In this document: positions 33,600 to 42,090 of the stretch, in pieces
Numbering within the stretch: position 1 is the first letter of the stretch
Layout: the number at the start of each line of letters is the position of its first letter
Origin: Campylobacterales bacterium
GTDB lineage: Bacteria; Campylobacterota; Campylobacteria; Campylobacterales; Sulfurospirillaceae
Assembly: GCA_024280575.1 (NCBI GenBank)
Contig: JAJRPV010000062.1
Coordinates: forward strand, 1-50,797
Length of the DNA stretch: 50,797 nt
Direction of reading: 5' to 3'
Position numbers and translations under genes: made by a program
The notes under the pieces: generated by a model
Databases searched by the model: none
What the model was told of the DNA's origin: nothing
Seen by the model: only the letters and a program-made list of their open reading frames with translations

Positions 33600-34403
33600 C
33601 TATTTATCTTGGTGTATGTCCATTTGTGGATATGGAATTGAGATATTTTTCTCATCAAAAGTAAGTTTTACCTTCTCAATTGTATCAAAATATACTCCCC
33701 AGTAATCTTCACTTTTTACCCAAGTTCTAACTACAAAATTCACGCTACTGTCAGCTAGTTCACTAACGGCTACAAAAGGAGCCGGATCTTTAAGGGCTCT
33801 CTCGTCTGCATTAACAATTTCTTCCAAAGTAGTTTTTGCAAGTTTTAAATCATCATCATATCCGATACCAAAAGCTAGATCAACTCTTCTTGTCTCTTTT
33901 TTAGAGTAGTTAACTATATTTCCACCTATGATGGCTGAATTTGGTATGATAATTTGTTTATTGTCGCCTGTCCTAAGAAGAGTACTGAAAAGATTTATCT
34001 CTTCAACAACTCCCCTCTCTCCCGCAGCTTTTATAAAATCTCCAACATTAAATGGTCTGAAAAAGACCAACAGAACTCCTGCGCCAAGATTTGACAAAGT
34101 CCCTTGAAAAGCCAAACCGACAGCCAAGCCCGCAGCACCAAGTACTGCGATAAAAGAGTTTGTGTTCACTCCAAGCTGACTCAGGGCGGCCAAAATGATA
34201 AACAGCATTAAACCGCCGTATATCACATTGGCACCAAATTTTGTTATCGTTTCATCCAAATTAGCTTTTTTCATTGCTTTTTTGGAAAAATTTGTTATAA
34301 ATTTTGCAACTATCTTACCTATATAAAATATAAGTATCGCGCCGATTAATTTAAATCCGTATATACTTACAAAGCTTATTGCTGAATCTAAATTAAAATT
34401 CAT
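33600..34403 (-). CDS. mscS: Small-conductance mechanosensitive channel, MscS type
   Basis: 267 residues, the minimal MscS length with three TM helices (about 12-32, 57-78, 83-110). The pore helix reads AVLGAAGLAVGLAFQGTLSNLGAGVLLVFFRPFNVGDFI, close to the MscS consensus, followed by the cytoplasmic beta and alpha/beta domains with IPNSAIIGGNIVNYSKKETRRVDL. It releases solutes on osmotic downshock. It lies nine bases after the OmpA-like gene on the same strand, so outer membrane and turgor genes are co-transcribed. Confidence 0.95.
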   Translation of the reverse strand: MNFNLDSAISFVSIYGFKLIGAILIFYIGKIVAKFITNFSKKAMKKANLDETITKFGANVIYGGLMLFIILAALSQLGVNTNSFIAVLGAAGLAVGLAFQGTLSNLGAGVLLVFFRPFNVGDFIKAAGERGVVEEINLFSTLLRTGDNKQIIIPNSAIIGGNIVNYSKKETRRVDLAFGIGYDDDLKLAKTTLEEIVNADERALKDPAPFVAVSELADSSVNFVVRTWVKSEDYWGVYFDTIEKVKLTFDEKNISIPYPQMDIHQDK

Positions 34404-34412
34404 TTTTATTCT

Positions 34413-35582
34413 CTACTTGATAAACTTGGCATCAACTCTTCTGTTTTGAGCTCTACCTTCTTTTGTTTTATTTGTTGCTATCGGATTTGACTCACCTAAG
34501 CCTTTTGTTGTGATTTTATCAGGATTAACACCTAAGCCCTCAAGTGCATCAGATACGGCATTCGCTCTCATAAGTGATAATTGTTGATTATATTTTTTAC
34601 TTCCTGTTGAATCAGTATTTCCTTCTAGTATAACTTTATAATCTTGATTAATTTTCATAAAATCAGCAACTTTTTTGATTTGTGTCATGAATGCTTGAGA
34701 TATATCTGCTTTATTTGTAGCAAATGTTACATGTAGGCGTATAACTTTTACGCAACCGTCACTATCCACTACATTACCCGCTGGTGTATTTGGGCATAAA
34801 TCTTGACTATCAACCACACCATCATGATCGCTATCTATATTTATCGCACAACCATTGGCATCAACTTCTACACCTGCTTTTGTTTGTGGGCACTTGTCAT
34901 GACTATCTAAAATACCATCATTGTCACTATCTAGCTCGCAACCATTGGCATCAACTTTTACACCTACTTTTGTTTGGGGACAGTTATCCATATTGTTATT
35001 GACACCATCATTATCATCATCACCTATAACTACAGGTTTTGGAGCTGGAGCAGGTGCCGCCATAGGCTCTGCTTTTTTACCAAATGGAATTACAAATCCT
35101 ACTGTATAGAAAAGATTATTATCACCATGGTCAAATTTTATAGCATGTCTTACTTCAGCTCTTAGAGAGAAGTTATCATTTACTGCATATTTCAAACCTA
35201 AACCATAATTAAAAAATCCACTGTCATCATTGTCTTTTGCATCAGTTGAAAGATTTTCATATCCAAGACCTATTAAAGAGTACAATGATAACTTATCTTT
35301 CAATGGATAAGATTTTATTAGATTGACAAAATATCTGGTAATATCAGTACTTTTTGCAGAATTATCATAATCAACATTGTCACTTCTGTCTATGCCAAAC
35401 TCAACTTGGTCAAAAATAGAATCTACATTGATTCCAAATCTCAAACCATAAGTCAACTGGTCATTTAAATCAAGATTGCCCTCTGGCAATACTCCACCGA
35501 TAGTTGGTGTTATTTCGTATTTATAATTGCTAGCAAAAACCAAGCTGCTTAACAATACAAACAACATAAGCATTTTCTTCAT
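34413..35582 (-). CDS. OmpA-like outer membrane protein with thrombospondin type 3 repeats
   Basis: 389 residues from ATG 35582, which has AAGGAGATAA upstream (an ATG at 35612 does not). Signal peptide 1-17, an eight-strand beta-barrel (to about 165), a Pro/Ala linker (APAPAPKP), three calcium-binding type 3 repeats of the form DxDxDGxxDxxDxCPxT with paired Cys, and a C-terminal OmpA peptidoglycan-binding domain with LEGNTDSTGSKKYNQQLSLMRA and GRAQNRRVDAKF. It links outer membrane to the wall. One copy of TACATGTA lies in it at 34728-34735. Confidence 0.94.
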   Translation of the reverse strand: MKKMLMLFVLLSSLVFASNYKYEITPTIGGVLPEGNLDLNDQLTYGLRFGINVDSIFDQVEFGIDRSDNVDYDNSAKSTDITRYFVNLIKSYPLKDKLSLYSLIGLGYENLSTDAKDNDDSGFFNYGLGLKYAVNDNFSLRAEVRHAIKFDHGDNNLFYTVGFVIPFGKKAEPMAAPAPAPKPVVIGDDDNDGVNNNMDNCPQTKVGVKVDANGCELDSDNDGILDSHDKCPQTKAGVEVDANGCAINIDSDHDGVVDSQDLCPNTPAGNVVDSDGCVKVIRLHVTFATNKADISQAFMTQIKKVADFMKINQDYKVILEGNTDSTGSKKYNQQLSLMRANAVSDALEGLGVNPDKITTKGLGESNPIATNKTKEGRAQNRRVDAKFIK

Positions 35583-35652
35583 ATTTATCTCCTTGTAAAT
35601 TATTGAGGACAATTATAGCATTTTATTTATTAAAAAAGTAATTTTTTGATGA

Positions 35653-37722
35653 TTATTTTATATCTTTTATGTTATTTAATGCATATATATAGGATTTAAA
35701 CAATTCAAAATCGTCTATCAATTTAATTCCATCTTTATACCAATTTTTAAAATTATCCGGCACTACGAGTAAGTAATCATCTATGATTTTTTGTTTTAGA
35801 TTATCGTCTATTTTATTTGCTTTGGAAATAATTTTTAGATGATTCAAGATTGTAGCATCTCTTACTTCTCTAATATTCGCAGCCTCTTGAATACTCTTGC
35901 CTTCGAAAATTAGATTTAGAGTTTTTTGCACGGTTTCACTCAGATTATTTTGTTTTAATGTTTTTAGTTTCTCTAAAAAAACCTCTGCATATTTTTCAAG
36001 CTTGACTTCCCCCACTCCGTTTATCTTCAAAAAGCTTTCTTTGTCAATTGGCAGTTTTTTTGCCATTTCTTTGAGCGAAGCATCTGAAAATACGACATAA
36101 GCCGGAACACCATCTCTTTGTGCCAACTCCGTTCTGAGCTCTCTTAATGCTTCAAAATTTTCATCCTTTATCGCCTCGTCTGTTTCCAAAGAGACACTCT
36201 GTATTTTTTCAAATATCTCTTCACTTCCAAAAAGCTCTTCTTTGCCTTTTAAGAGTTTATTTCCAAAGTTTGTGATGAGTAACTCCCTGTAATCGCCTCT
36301 TTTTATAGCTTTTTTTTCAAAAAGTTTATCAATTATAAGCTCCCAACTGGCTTTTGAAATCTCTTTGCCAATACCGTAAACACTAAGCTTATCGTGGGCA
36401 TTATCTAAAATCTTTTTGTTTTTACTACCTCTTACAATATCTATGATATAGTTTGCACCAAAACTTTGATTTGTGCGATAAATTGCCGAAAGCAACATCC
36501 GAGCTTCCTTGGTTATATCGACCTCTTCCACCTTGCCTCTCTTGCAATTATCACAACAATCCATACACTTTTCTATCTCTTCTTCAAAGTATCCTACTAA
36601 AGTTTGATGCCTGCAAGTTGAGCTGTTGGCATAGTTATACATCTCTTCTATTTTATTTTTGGCGTGATTTCTGTAAATGTCATTTTCTATAGAATTTAAC
36701 AATTCACTTTTTCTCATGACATCACTCATAGAATACAAAAGCAAACACTCACTTTTAAGCCCATCTCTCCCCGCTCTTCCTATCTCTTGATAATACCCTT
36801 CCATACTCTTTGGCAAATCCATATGCACCACAAATCGGACATTGCTTTTGTCAATTCCCATGCCAAATGCTATAGTTGCTACGATGATTTTTGTTTCATC
36901 TTTTATAAAACTCTCCTGTGCCTTCTTTCTTTTGTCTGAACTCAATCCTGCATGGTAAGCAAGAGCTTTAAAGTTTTTTGATTGTAAAAAACGAGCTACC
37001 TCTTCACTCTCTTTTCTCGTAAATGTATAAACAATTCCACTTTCATCTTTATAATTTTTCAAAAACTTTAGAAGTTTGTCCCTGCCATTTCCTGCTCTTT
37101 TTTGGATATTTAGAATGAGGTTTTTTCTAAAAAAACTGCCTTTGAGCACTACAGGATTATTAAGTTTTAGTGATTTTACTATATCTTGCGCCACTTTATC
37201 AGTCGCAGTTGCCGTAAAAGCGGCTATCGGGATGTGAGGAAATTCTTCTTTTAGAAAGTGTAGTTTTCGATAATCTGGTCTAAATTCATGTCCCCATTCA
37301 CTCACGCAATGAGCCTCATCAATCACAACAAAACTGACATCAATTTGATGAAGTAAGTTTTTAAAACTCTCCATCACAGCTCGCTCTGGCGAGACATACA
37401 ATAAAGAGATTTCATTATTGTGAATTTTCCTATAAACTTCTCGCACCTCATCACCACTCAATTCACTCGTGAGTTTTTCAGCTTTTATATTGTTTAACCC
37501 TAGATTTATAACTTGATCATTTATAAGAGCGATAAGTGGAGATATAACTATCGTTATCTTGTCTTTAAAATACAAGGCAGGCAATTGATAACAAAGAGAT
37601 TTTCCCCCACCTGTTGGTAAAATAGTAAGGGAATCTTTTCCGGCTACGATAGCTTCTATACTCTCTTTTTGTAATGGCCTAAAATCATTGAATCCAAAGT
37701 TTTTCTCTAAAATTGTTTTGAT
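35653..37722 (-). CDS. recQ: ATP-dependent DNA helicase RecQ, non-standard start codon
   Basis: About 689 residues. Domain order: helicase (Walker A LPTGGGKSLCYQ near 43, DEAH box in VIDEAHCVSEWGHEFR, motif VI QEIGRAGRDG), zinc site with four Cys near CRHQTLVGYFEEEIEKCMDCCDNC, RQC winged helix, HRDC domain (FEALRELRTELAQRDGVPAYVVF), and a C-terminal helix-turn-helix. The conserved N-terminus TILEKNFGFNDFRPLQKESIEAIVAGKDS is encoded in frame, but no ATG, GTG or TTG exists between it and the in-frame stop at 37737-37735. Likely starts are ATC at 37722 (AAGG seven bases upstream) or ATT at 37713. The first ordinary start, TTG at 37584, lies after the Walker A motif and would kill the enzyme. Confidence 0.9.
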   Translation of the reverse strand: MKTILEKNFGFNDFRPLQKESIEAIVAGKDSLTILPTGGGKSLCYQLPALYFKDKITIVISPLIALINDQVINLGLNNIKAEKLTSELSGDEVREVYRKIHNNEISLLYVSPERAVMESFKNLLHQIDVSFVVIDEAHCVSEWGHEFRPDYRKLHFLKEEFPHIPIAAFTATATDKVAQDIVKSLKLNNPVVLKGSFFRKNLILNIQKRAGNGRDKLLKFLKNYKDESGIVYTFTRKESEEVARFLQSKNFKALAYHAGLSSDKRKKAQESFIKDETKIIVATIAFGMGIDKSNVRFVVHMDLPKSMEGYYQEIGRAGRDGLKSECLLLYSMSDVMRKSELLNSIENDIYRNHAKNKIEEMYNYANSSTCRHQTLVGYFEEEIEKCMDCCDNCKRGKVEEVDITKEARMLLSAIYRTNQSFGANYIIDIVRGSKNKKILDNAHDKLSVYGIGKEISKASWELIIDKLFEKKAIKRGDYRELLITNFGNKLLKGKEELFGSEEIFEKIQSVSLETDEAIKDENFEALRELRTELAQRDGVPAYVVFSDASLKEMAKKLPIDKESFLKINGVGEVKLEKYAEVFLEKLKTLKQNNLSETVQKTLNLIFEGKSIQEAANIREVRDATILNHLKIISKANKIDDNLKQKIIDDYLLVVPDNFKNWYKDGIKLIDDFELFKSYIYALNNIKDIK

Positions 37723-37836
37723 TGGTTTGCCTTTTTAGAATTTTATAGCATTATAGCATATACAAAACTAATAGTTTAACTTATAATTAATATTAAATAG
37801 GATAAAATTTATCTTATTTTAAACAAAGGAAAAAAT

Positions 37837-38262
37837 ATGAAAAAAATGTTATCAAAAATCGCCCTAGTTGCACTCATAAGTGTTCCTACTTTTAGTCTTG
37901 CCTCAAGCAAATCGCTTATGACCATAGTCACTTCACCAAATCCGCAAACTCAACTAATGTCTATGGTTTTATCTTTAAAATCAATGATGAACGGTGCAAA
38001 AATCAATATCCTTTTATGCGGACCTGCCGGCAAACTAGCCATCAAAGGCAGTAAAGAAGTTAGATTAAAACCAAAAAATGTATCTGCTAAAATGCTTCTT
38101 AGAAAGATGATTAAGAAAGGTGCAACAGCAGAAGTTTGTCCTCTTTATCTTCCAAATGCAGGCAAAAAAACTTCAGATTTGATCAAAGGAGTTACTGTTG
38201 CCAAACCAGCTGCTCAAGCGGCTAGAATTTTGGATGAAAATACAAAAGTTTTAACTTACTAA
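37837..38262 (+). CDS. Exported DsrE-like protein
   Basis: 141 residues with a signal peptide (1-23, ending FSLAS). The mature part has the DsrE/DsrF-like fold pattern: SLMTIVTSPNPQTQLMSMVLSLKSMMNGAKINILLCGPAGKLAI, then ATAEVCPLYLPNAGK, with one Cys in each block. DsrE-fold proteins handle sulfur in relays, but here the location is periplasmic and the cysteine positions differ from the cytoplasmic TusD group. AAAGGAAAAAAT precedes the ATG. Alone on its strand between recQ and the second binding protein. Confidence 0.75.
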   Translation: MKKMLSKIALVALISVPTFSLASSKSLMTIVTSPNPQTQLMSMVLSLKSMMNGAKINILLCGPAGKLAIKGSKEVRLKPKNVSAKMLLRKMIKKGATAEVCPLYLPNAGKKTSDLIKGVTVAKPAAQAARILDENTKVLTY

Positions 38263-38272
38263 ACCTACTTTT

Positions 38273-38317
38273 CGCACTAAAACATCACTAAAGCCACTAT
38301 GGATGTGATATAGTGCG
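38273..38317 (+). other. Long hairpin with CCACTATGG apex downstream of the DsrE-like gene
   Basis: CGCACTA (38273-38279) pairs with TAGTGCG (38311-38317) and ATCAC (38284-38288) with GTGAT (38305-38309); the apex is CCACTATGG (38294-38302). A second hairpin follows, GGTTTTAGGA (38342-38351) with TCCTAAGACC (38363-38372), which pairs fully in plus-strand RNA if one G-U is allowed. No T run follows, so these are not classical terminators. The CCACTATGG core and a following GTAAG-TCAGT also occur near 23524-23556. Confidence 0.5.
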
Positions 38318-38396
38318 TAAGGTCAGTTATTAAAATCTTAAGGTTTTAGGAATGAGAAATTATCCTAAGACCGCCCTATATTAGATAAATCTTATT

Positions 38397-39890
38397 TTAT
38401 TTTTTCCACTCTATTACATTGTGCATCACACCTATTAGCGATGGGCTTACTGGGTGTATTTTTTTGTTAACAGCTGTTATGGAGTTTGGAATTATCAAAA
38501 ATAGATATGGATTGTCATCTGTGATGAGTCTGAAAATCCTTCTATATATAGCATCAAACTTTTTATTATCTACCGTTCGCTCCGCTTTTTTTATCAGTTT
38601 ATCTACTTCTTTGTTTTTGTATCCCACAAAATTAAAGCCACCTTTTTTATCAGACTCACTATCCCAAATACTGTAAGCATCGGGTTTCAGTCCAACCGAC
38701 CAAGCCAAAAGTACAGCTTCAAATCTTTTTGGCATCACGACTGTATTTAAAAATGCCTGCCACTCCATGATACGAAGTTTTACTATGACACCAGCTTTTT
38801 TTAGTTGGGATTGGAGGATTTGCGCCATATAAGTTCTAGTTGAGCCTGTATTTGTTGAAAGTTCAAATGTCAAGGGGTGCTTTTTATCATATCCTGCCAT
38901 TTTTAGCAACTCTTTTGCTTTTTTTATATCTTGTTTTGGCGCTTTTACATCTTTGTTAAATGCTCCGGTTCCCGGCAAAAATGGACCCGTGCAAACTCTT
39001 GCATGTCCAAAAAACATCACTTGTGCCAATTGCTTCCTATTTATCGCCAGAGAGAGTGCTTTTCTAACAAGCGGATTTTGAAATTTTTTATTTTTTAGAT
39101 TAAATCCCATATATGAGTATGAGTGGGAAGGAGCTTCATATATGCTGTACCTTTTTTTAAAATCATCATCTATCTGTCGTTCCAGCTGAAGAGGAGTAAG
39201 TGATCCCACATCTAAAAGTCCGGATTTTAACATCAAAAAATTTGCCGAAGCATCAGGCAGATAGTGATATATTATCTCATTAATATATGGCTTGTGTATG
39301 AAATAATTTGGATTTGCATCTAGCACTATATCATTTGAAATAGAGAATTTTTTTAGTATATATGGACCTGTCCCAATCGGTGCTTGATTAAACTTACTTG
39401 TCATCATATTTTTTTCATTTTTAAGCAAGTGTTCTGGCAAAATCTCCATCATCCATGTTTCCAATGCTTTAAAATACGGATATTTATATATCACTTTTAT
39501 CGTGTATTTATCCATCATCACAACTTTTTTGATATGTTTAAAACTAGATGAATAAGGTGTGAAAATCTTTGGCGAAATGATAGTTTTATAAGTAAAAAGT
39601 ACATCTTTGGCCGTGAAAGGCTTACCATCACTCCATTTCACATCATCTCTTAAGTGAAAAATCAGCGTTGTATCGTTTTTAAACTCATAACTTTTAGCTA
39701 GCATTTTTTTGATTTTACCATCTTTGTTATAGGTTATCAAAGAGTTAAAAATCCATTGAGTTATCTCACTGCTTGAACTGTCAGTTGAAAGTATGGGATT
39801 TATACGGCTTGGGTTGGCACTGATGGAGAGGTGCAAAGTTGAAGCATTGGAAAAAATAGTAATGATAAAAAATAATATAAAGTATCTCAT
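38397..39890 (-). CDS. Second peptide-binding protein (SBP family 5), orphan
   Basis: 497 residues from ATG 39890, followed by a signal peptide (1-16, ending FSNA). LHLSISANPSRINPILSTDSSSSEITQWIFNSL and LAKSYEFKNDTTLIFHLRDDVKWSDGKPFTAKDVLFTYKTI give the family 5 signature; VRKALSLAINRKQLAQVMFFGHA is a later block. It shares only family-level likeness with the protein of the main transporter and has no permease genes near, so it may feed the same transporter. A TATAAT box stands six bases before the ATG (see that entry), which suggests a leaderless mRNA. The frame upstream to 39950 runs through the small-RNA terminator and is not used. Confidence 0.88.
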   Translation of the reverse strand: MRYFILFFIITIFSNASTLHLSISANPSRINPILSTDSSSSEITQWIFNSLITYNKDGKIKKMLAKSYEFKNDTTLIFHLRDDVKWSDGKPFTAKDVLFTYKTIISPKIFTPYSSSFKHIKKVVMMDKYTIKVIYKYPYFKALETWMMEILPEHLLKNEKNMMTSKFNQAPIGTGPYILKKFSISNDIVLDANPNYFIHKPYINEIIYHYLPDASANFLMLKSGLLDVGSLTPLQLERQIDDDFKKRYSIYEAPSHSYSYMGFNLKNKKFQNPLVRKALSLAINRKQLAQVMFFGHARVCTGPFLPGTGAFNKDVKAPKQDIKKAKELLKMAGYDKKHPLTFELSTNTGSTRTYMAQILQSQLKKAGVIVKLRIMEWQAFLNTVVMPKRFEAVLLAWSVGLKPDAYSIWDSESDKKGGFNFVGYKNKEVDKLIKKAERTVDNKKFDAIYRRIFRLITDDNPYLFLIIPNSITAVNKKIHPVSPSLIGVMHNVIEWKK

Positions 39891-39896
39891 TTTGTG

Positions 39897-39902
39897 ATTA
39901 TA
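39897..39902 (-). promoter_or_regulatory. -10 box that places the transcript start at the ATG
   Basis: On the minus strand TATAAT (39902..39897) is followed by CACAAA and then the ATG at 39890. Transcription usually starts 6-8 bases after the box, at or next to the A of the ATG. There is no ribosome binding site between, so this gene is a candidate leaderless mRNA. Confidence 0.55.
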
Positions 39903-39917
39903 CCATATGAGTAAAAA

Positions 39918-40071
39918 TTTGGGCATAAAAAAAGCGTCCGAGGTGGGCATCTCGGACGCTGATTTTAAAAAATATATTCGTTTTCTAAAAAGGAGGGTTG
40001 CGTCTTGGTAATGAAAGTATAGGATTATATATTAAATGAAAAATATCGGTTTTCAAATATAAAGTAAATAC
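39918..40071 (-). repeat. Direct repeat copy 1 (120 bp identical to 42091-42210)
   Basis: 39918-40037 is identical, base for base, to 42091-42210; offset 2173. Similarity continues to 40071 (matching AAATATAAAGTAAATAC). The repeat carries, on the minus strand, a promoter, a pyrimidine tract and an intrinsic terminator. With the second copy it brackets the DUF234 and CaX genes. Confidence 0.95.
39927..40018 (-). ncRNA. Predicted small RNA with anti-Shine-Dalgarno motif, copy 1
   Basis: On the minus strand TATAAT at 40029-40024 is followed by a start near 40018. The RNA would begin about ACTTTCATTACC, contain CGCAACCCTCCTTTTTAG (complement of AAGGAGGG at 39990-39997), which mimics the 3' end of 16S rRNA, and end in a stem GCGTCCGAG / CTCGGACGC (39959-39951 with 39942-39934, eight-base loop) followed by seven T (39933-39927). 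Length about 92 nt. No open frame of note lies in it and no minus-strand gene precedes it, so it is not just a gene terminator. Compare RepG-type pyrimidine-rich regulators in Helicobacter; homology is not claimed. Confidence 0.65.
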
Positions 40072-40148
40072 ACCTGCTAAAATTGCCTTCTCATCAGTAT
40101 TTTTAATATGGTATAATTTCGATAAATTTTAAAGGATTTATCATAGAT

Positions 40149-41009
40149 TTGGAAAAACTTTCACTCAAAGAGCAATTTAGTAACTTTTGCAAGATAAATA
40201 AAACAAAAAATATGGGAGATGCGATAGAGTATTTTGCAGTTTTTGGAGGACTTGGCATTGAATTGGATATGGATATTCCATTGCCACAACTCATCCAAAA
40301 ACACATATTAGAGAGATATAAATATTTAAGAAATGATATATCTGACTACATAACAAAAGATGAACTTTTCCCAGCCATCCTAGCAGGAGCTGCTAGTGGG
40401 GATCGTCGCACTAACTCTTCTTTTAAGAGAGCGAAAGTTGCTTACAATGACGGCATGGATTGCATTGAAGACTTGCTTGATATAGGCGTTATAAAACTGG
40501 AATCATCTTTCAAGCACAATTATGTAGCAGATAGAGTGTTGTTTACATCTCCTTTTGTGCGATTTTGGTTTGCCTTTGTATCTCCTTTGTTTCGTGGGAT
40601 AAAAAATGGAAATTATGATGAATTTTACAACTCTTTTAATAACAAAAAGATGGAATTTACCCAACTCATATTTGAGCAACTATGCCACGAATTTGTAAAA
40701 TTATATTTCAAAGATGAAAAGATATATAATATTGGCAGATATTGGGATGATACAACAGAGATAAACCTGCTTGCCAAGACCAAAGAAGACAAGATAATCG
40801 CTGGGTCATGCAAATATACAAATTCAAAGATTAAAAAAAGTGAGCTGACAAAACTAAAAGTTGATTGTCAAAATGCAGACATAACTCCCAATACTTTTAT
40901 AATATTTTCTAAAAATGGCTATTCTAACGAGCTAAAATCATTAAGAAATGAAAAATTAAAACTCTTTACATGTAGAAACTTAAAGGCACTAATAGAAGAT
41001 GAACACTAG
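40149..41009 (+). CDS. DUF234-type protein, ATPase domain absent
   Basis: 286 residues. It matches the C-terminal part of the archaeal-type ATPases with a DUF234 nuclease-like domain: SPFVRFWFAFVSPLFRG near 138-154, then GRYWDDTTEINLLAKTKEDKIIAGSCKYTNSKI near 200-232, which has the E-x9-12-C/E-x-K pattern of PD-(D/E)xK folds. The N-terminal P-loop ATPase found in full proteins is missing, and a helical region with AAASGDRRTNSSF (winged-helix-like) begins instead. Start unclear: TTG at 40149 or a rare ATA at 40143, which has AAAGGA six bases upstream. TATAAT at 40112 is the likely promoter. It overlaps the CaX gene by 11 bases. Confidence 0.75.
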   Translation: MEKLSLKEQFSNFCKINKTKNMGDAIEYFAVFGGLGIELDMDIPLPQLIQKHILERYKYLRNDISDYITKDELFPAILAGAASGDRRTNSSFKRAKVAYNDGMDCIEDLLDIGVIKLESSFKHNYVADRVLFTSPFVRFWFAFVSPLFRGIKNGNYDEFYNSFNNKKMEFTQLIFEQLCHEFVKLYFKDEKIYNIGRYWDDTTEINLLAKTKEDKIIAGSCKYTNSKIKKSELTKLKVDCQNADITPNTFIIFSKNGYSNELKSLRNEKLKLFTCRNLKALIEDEH

Positions 41010-42084
41010 CATACTAAAAGAAGAGGCGGCACTGTGGATATCTTTGATTTGCCTAGCTGTGGTTTTTCCGTTCGAGCACACACTAGCCCAAACTATGCTT
41101 GGCAATATCATTGGATTTTTAATTGTTTTTGTTGTGATTATTTACTCAGCGATAAATGTAGCCCATCATGCCGAAAAATTAGCCAAGAAATATGGAGAGC
41201 CATATGGGACTTTGATCCTAACAATAGCCGCAGTACTTGTCGAAATCGTCATCATCGTGATTATGATGACAAACGCTCACAGCCCGACACTTGCTAGAGA
41301 TACTATCTACTCGGCTGTAATGCTCGACATCAATGGTCTTTTAGGAATTTGTGCTTTTATCGGAGGAATCAAATACGGTGAACAAAAGTATAATATGGAT
41401 TCATCAAATTCATATATATCTATGCTTTTGGTTGCATTTTTAGTAGCTATGGTTTTACCGCATTTTATACCGGATAAAAACTTGATAATGTATGAAAATT
41501 TTACGGTTGTAGCTTTTGTGTTGCTTTATGCTTTATTTACCAAAATTCAACTCAAAAATCACAAGTATTTTTTTACATACAATTACAAAAAAACAGCAAA
41601 AACCGAACATGAGCATATAGAAACTGAAAAAATAAACGGCTTATATCATGCCATAATACTCTGCGTTTCCATAGTCATCATAGGACTTTTGTCTGAACTT
41701 CTTGCACACTTTATGGATAATAGCATCGAATCAATAGGACTTCCTATGGCACTAGGTGCTTTTGTAGTGGCTGTGATATCTGCTTCGCCTGAGCTCATTA
41801 CCGCCATAAAATCTGCAACAAATAACAATATGCAAACAGTTATAAATATTGCACTAGGAGCGAGTCTGGCGACATTACTTCTAACAGTACCAAGTGTCAT
41901 AGTCGTAGCTGAAATTATGAACTTCAGCATAGATTTGGCTCTAACCCCACTTCAAATGACTATGATAGGCATAACTCTGGTTGTTAGTATCGTACACTTC
42001 AATGATGGTGAAACAAATATACTCGAAGGTTTTCTAAACTTCATACTTTTTATTGTCTTTTTCTTTTTGATATTTGTAGAATGA
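40999..42084 (+). CDS. chaA: CaX/ChaA-type cation:proton antiporter
   Basis: 361 residues, about 11 TM helices in two homologous halves. The alpha repeats are GEPYGTLILTIAAVLVEIVIIV near 55-77 and PMALGAFVVAVISASPELITAIKSATNNNMQTVINIALGASLATLLLTVPSVI near 248-300, with the acidic residues (Glu in VE and PE) in each. A charged loop rich in His/Glu (TEHEHIETEK) divides the halves. This fits ChaA-like Ca2+(Na+/K+)/H+ exchangers. It overlaps the DUF234 gene by 11 bases, an odd pairing, and the unit lies between two small-RNA repeats. Confidence 0.9.
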   Translation: MNTSILKEEAALWISLICLAVVFPFEHTLAQTMLGNIIGFLIVFVVIIYSAINVAHHAEKLAKKYGEPYGTLILTIAAVLVEIVIIVIMMTNAHSPTLARDTIYSAVMLDINGLLGICAFIGGIKYGEQKYNMDSSNSYISMLLVAFLVAMVLPHFIPDKNLIMYENFTVVAFVLLYALFTKIQLKNHKYFFTYNYKKTAKTEHEHIETEKINGLYHAIILCVSIVIIGLLSELLAHFMDNSIESIGLPMALGAFVVAVISASPELITAIKSATNNNMQTVINIALGASLATLLLTVPSVIVVAEIMNFSIDLALTPLQMTMIGITLVVSIVHFNDGETNILEGFLNFILFIVFFFLIFVE

Positions 42085-42090
42085 CTAATT

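Noticed and set aside
34784-35165. Plus-strand ORFs opposite the OmpA-like gene
   Set aside because: They are antisense to the calcium-repeat region and arise from its repeated codons.
38397-39950. Longer form of the orphan binding protein starting at 39950
   Set aside because: The extra 20 codons read through the terminator stem of the small-RNA repeat, and a signal peptide begins at the ATG at 39890.
39981-40010. Plus-strand gene start at AAGGAGGG in the repeat
   Set aside because: The next ATG opens a frame of only three codons in both copies; the promoter and terminator fit the minus strand.
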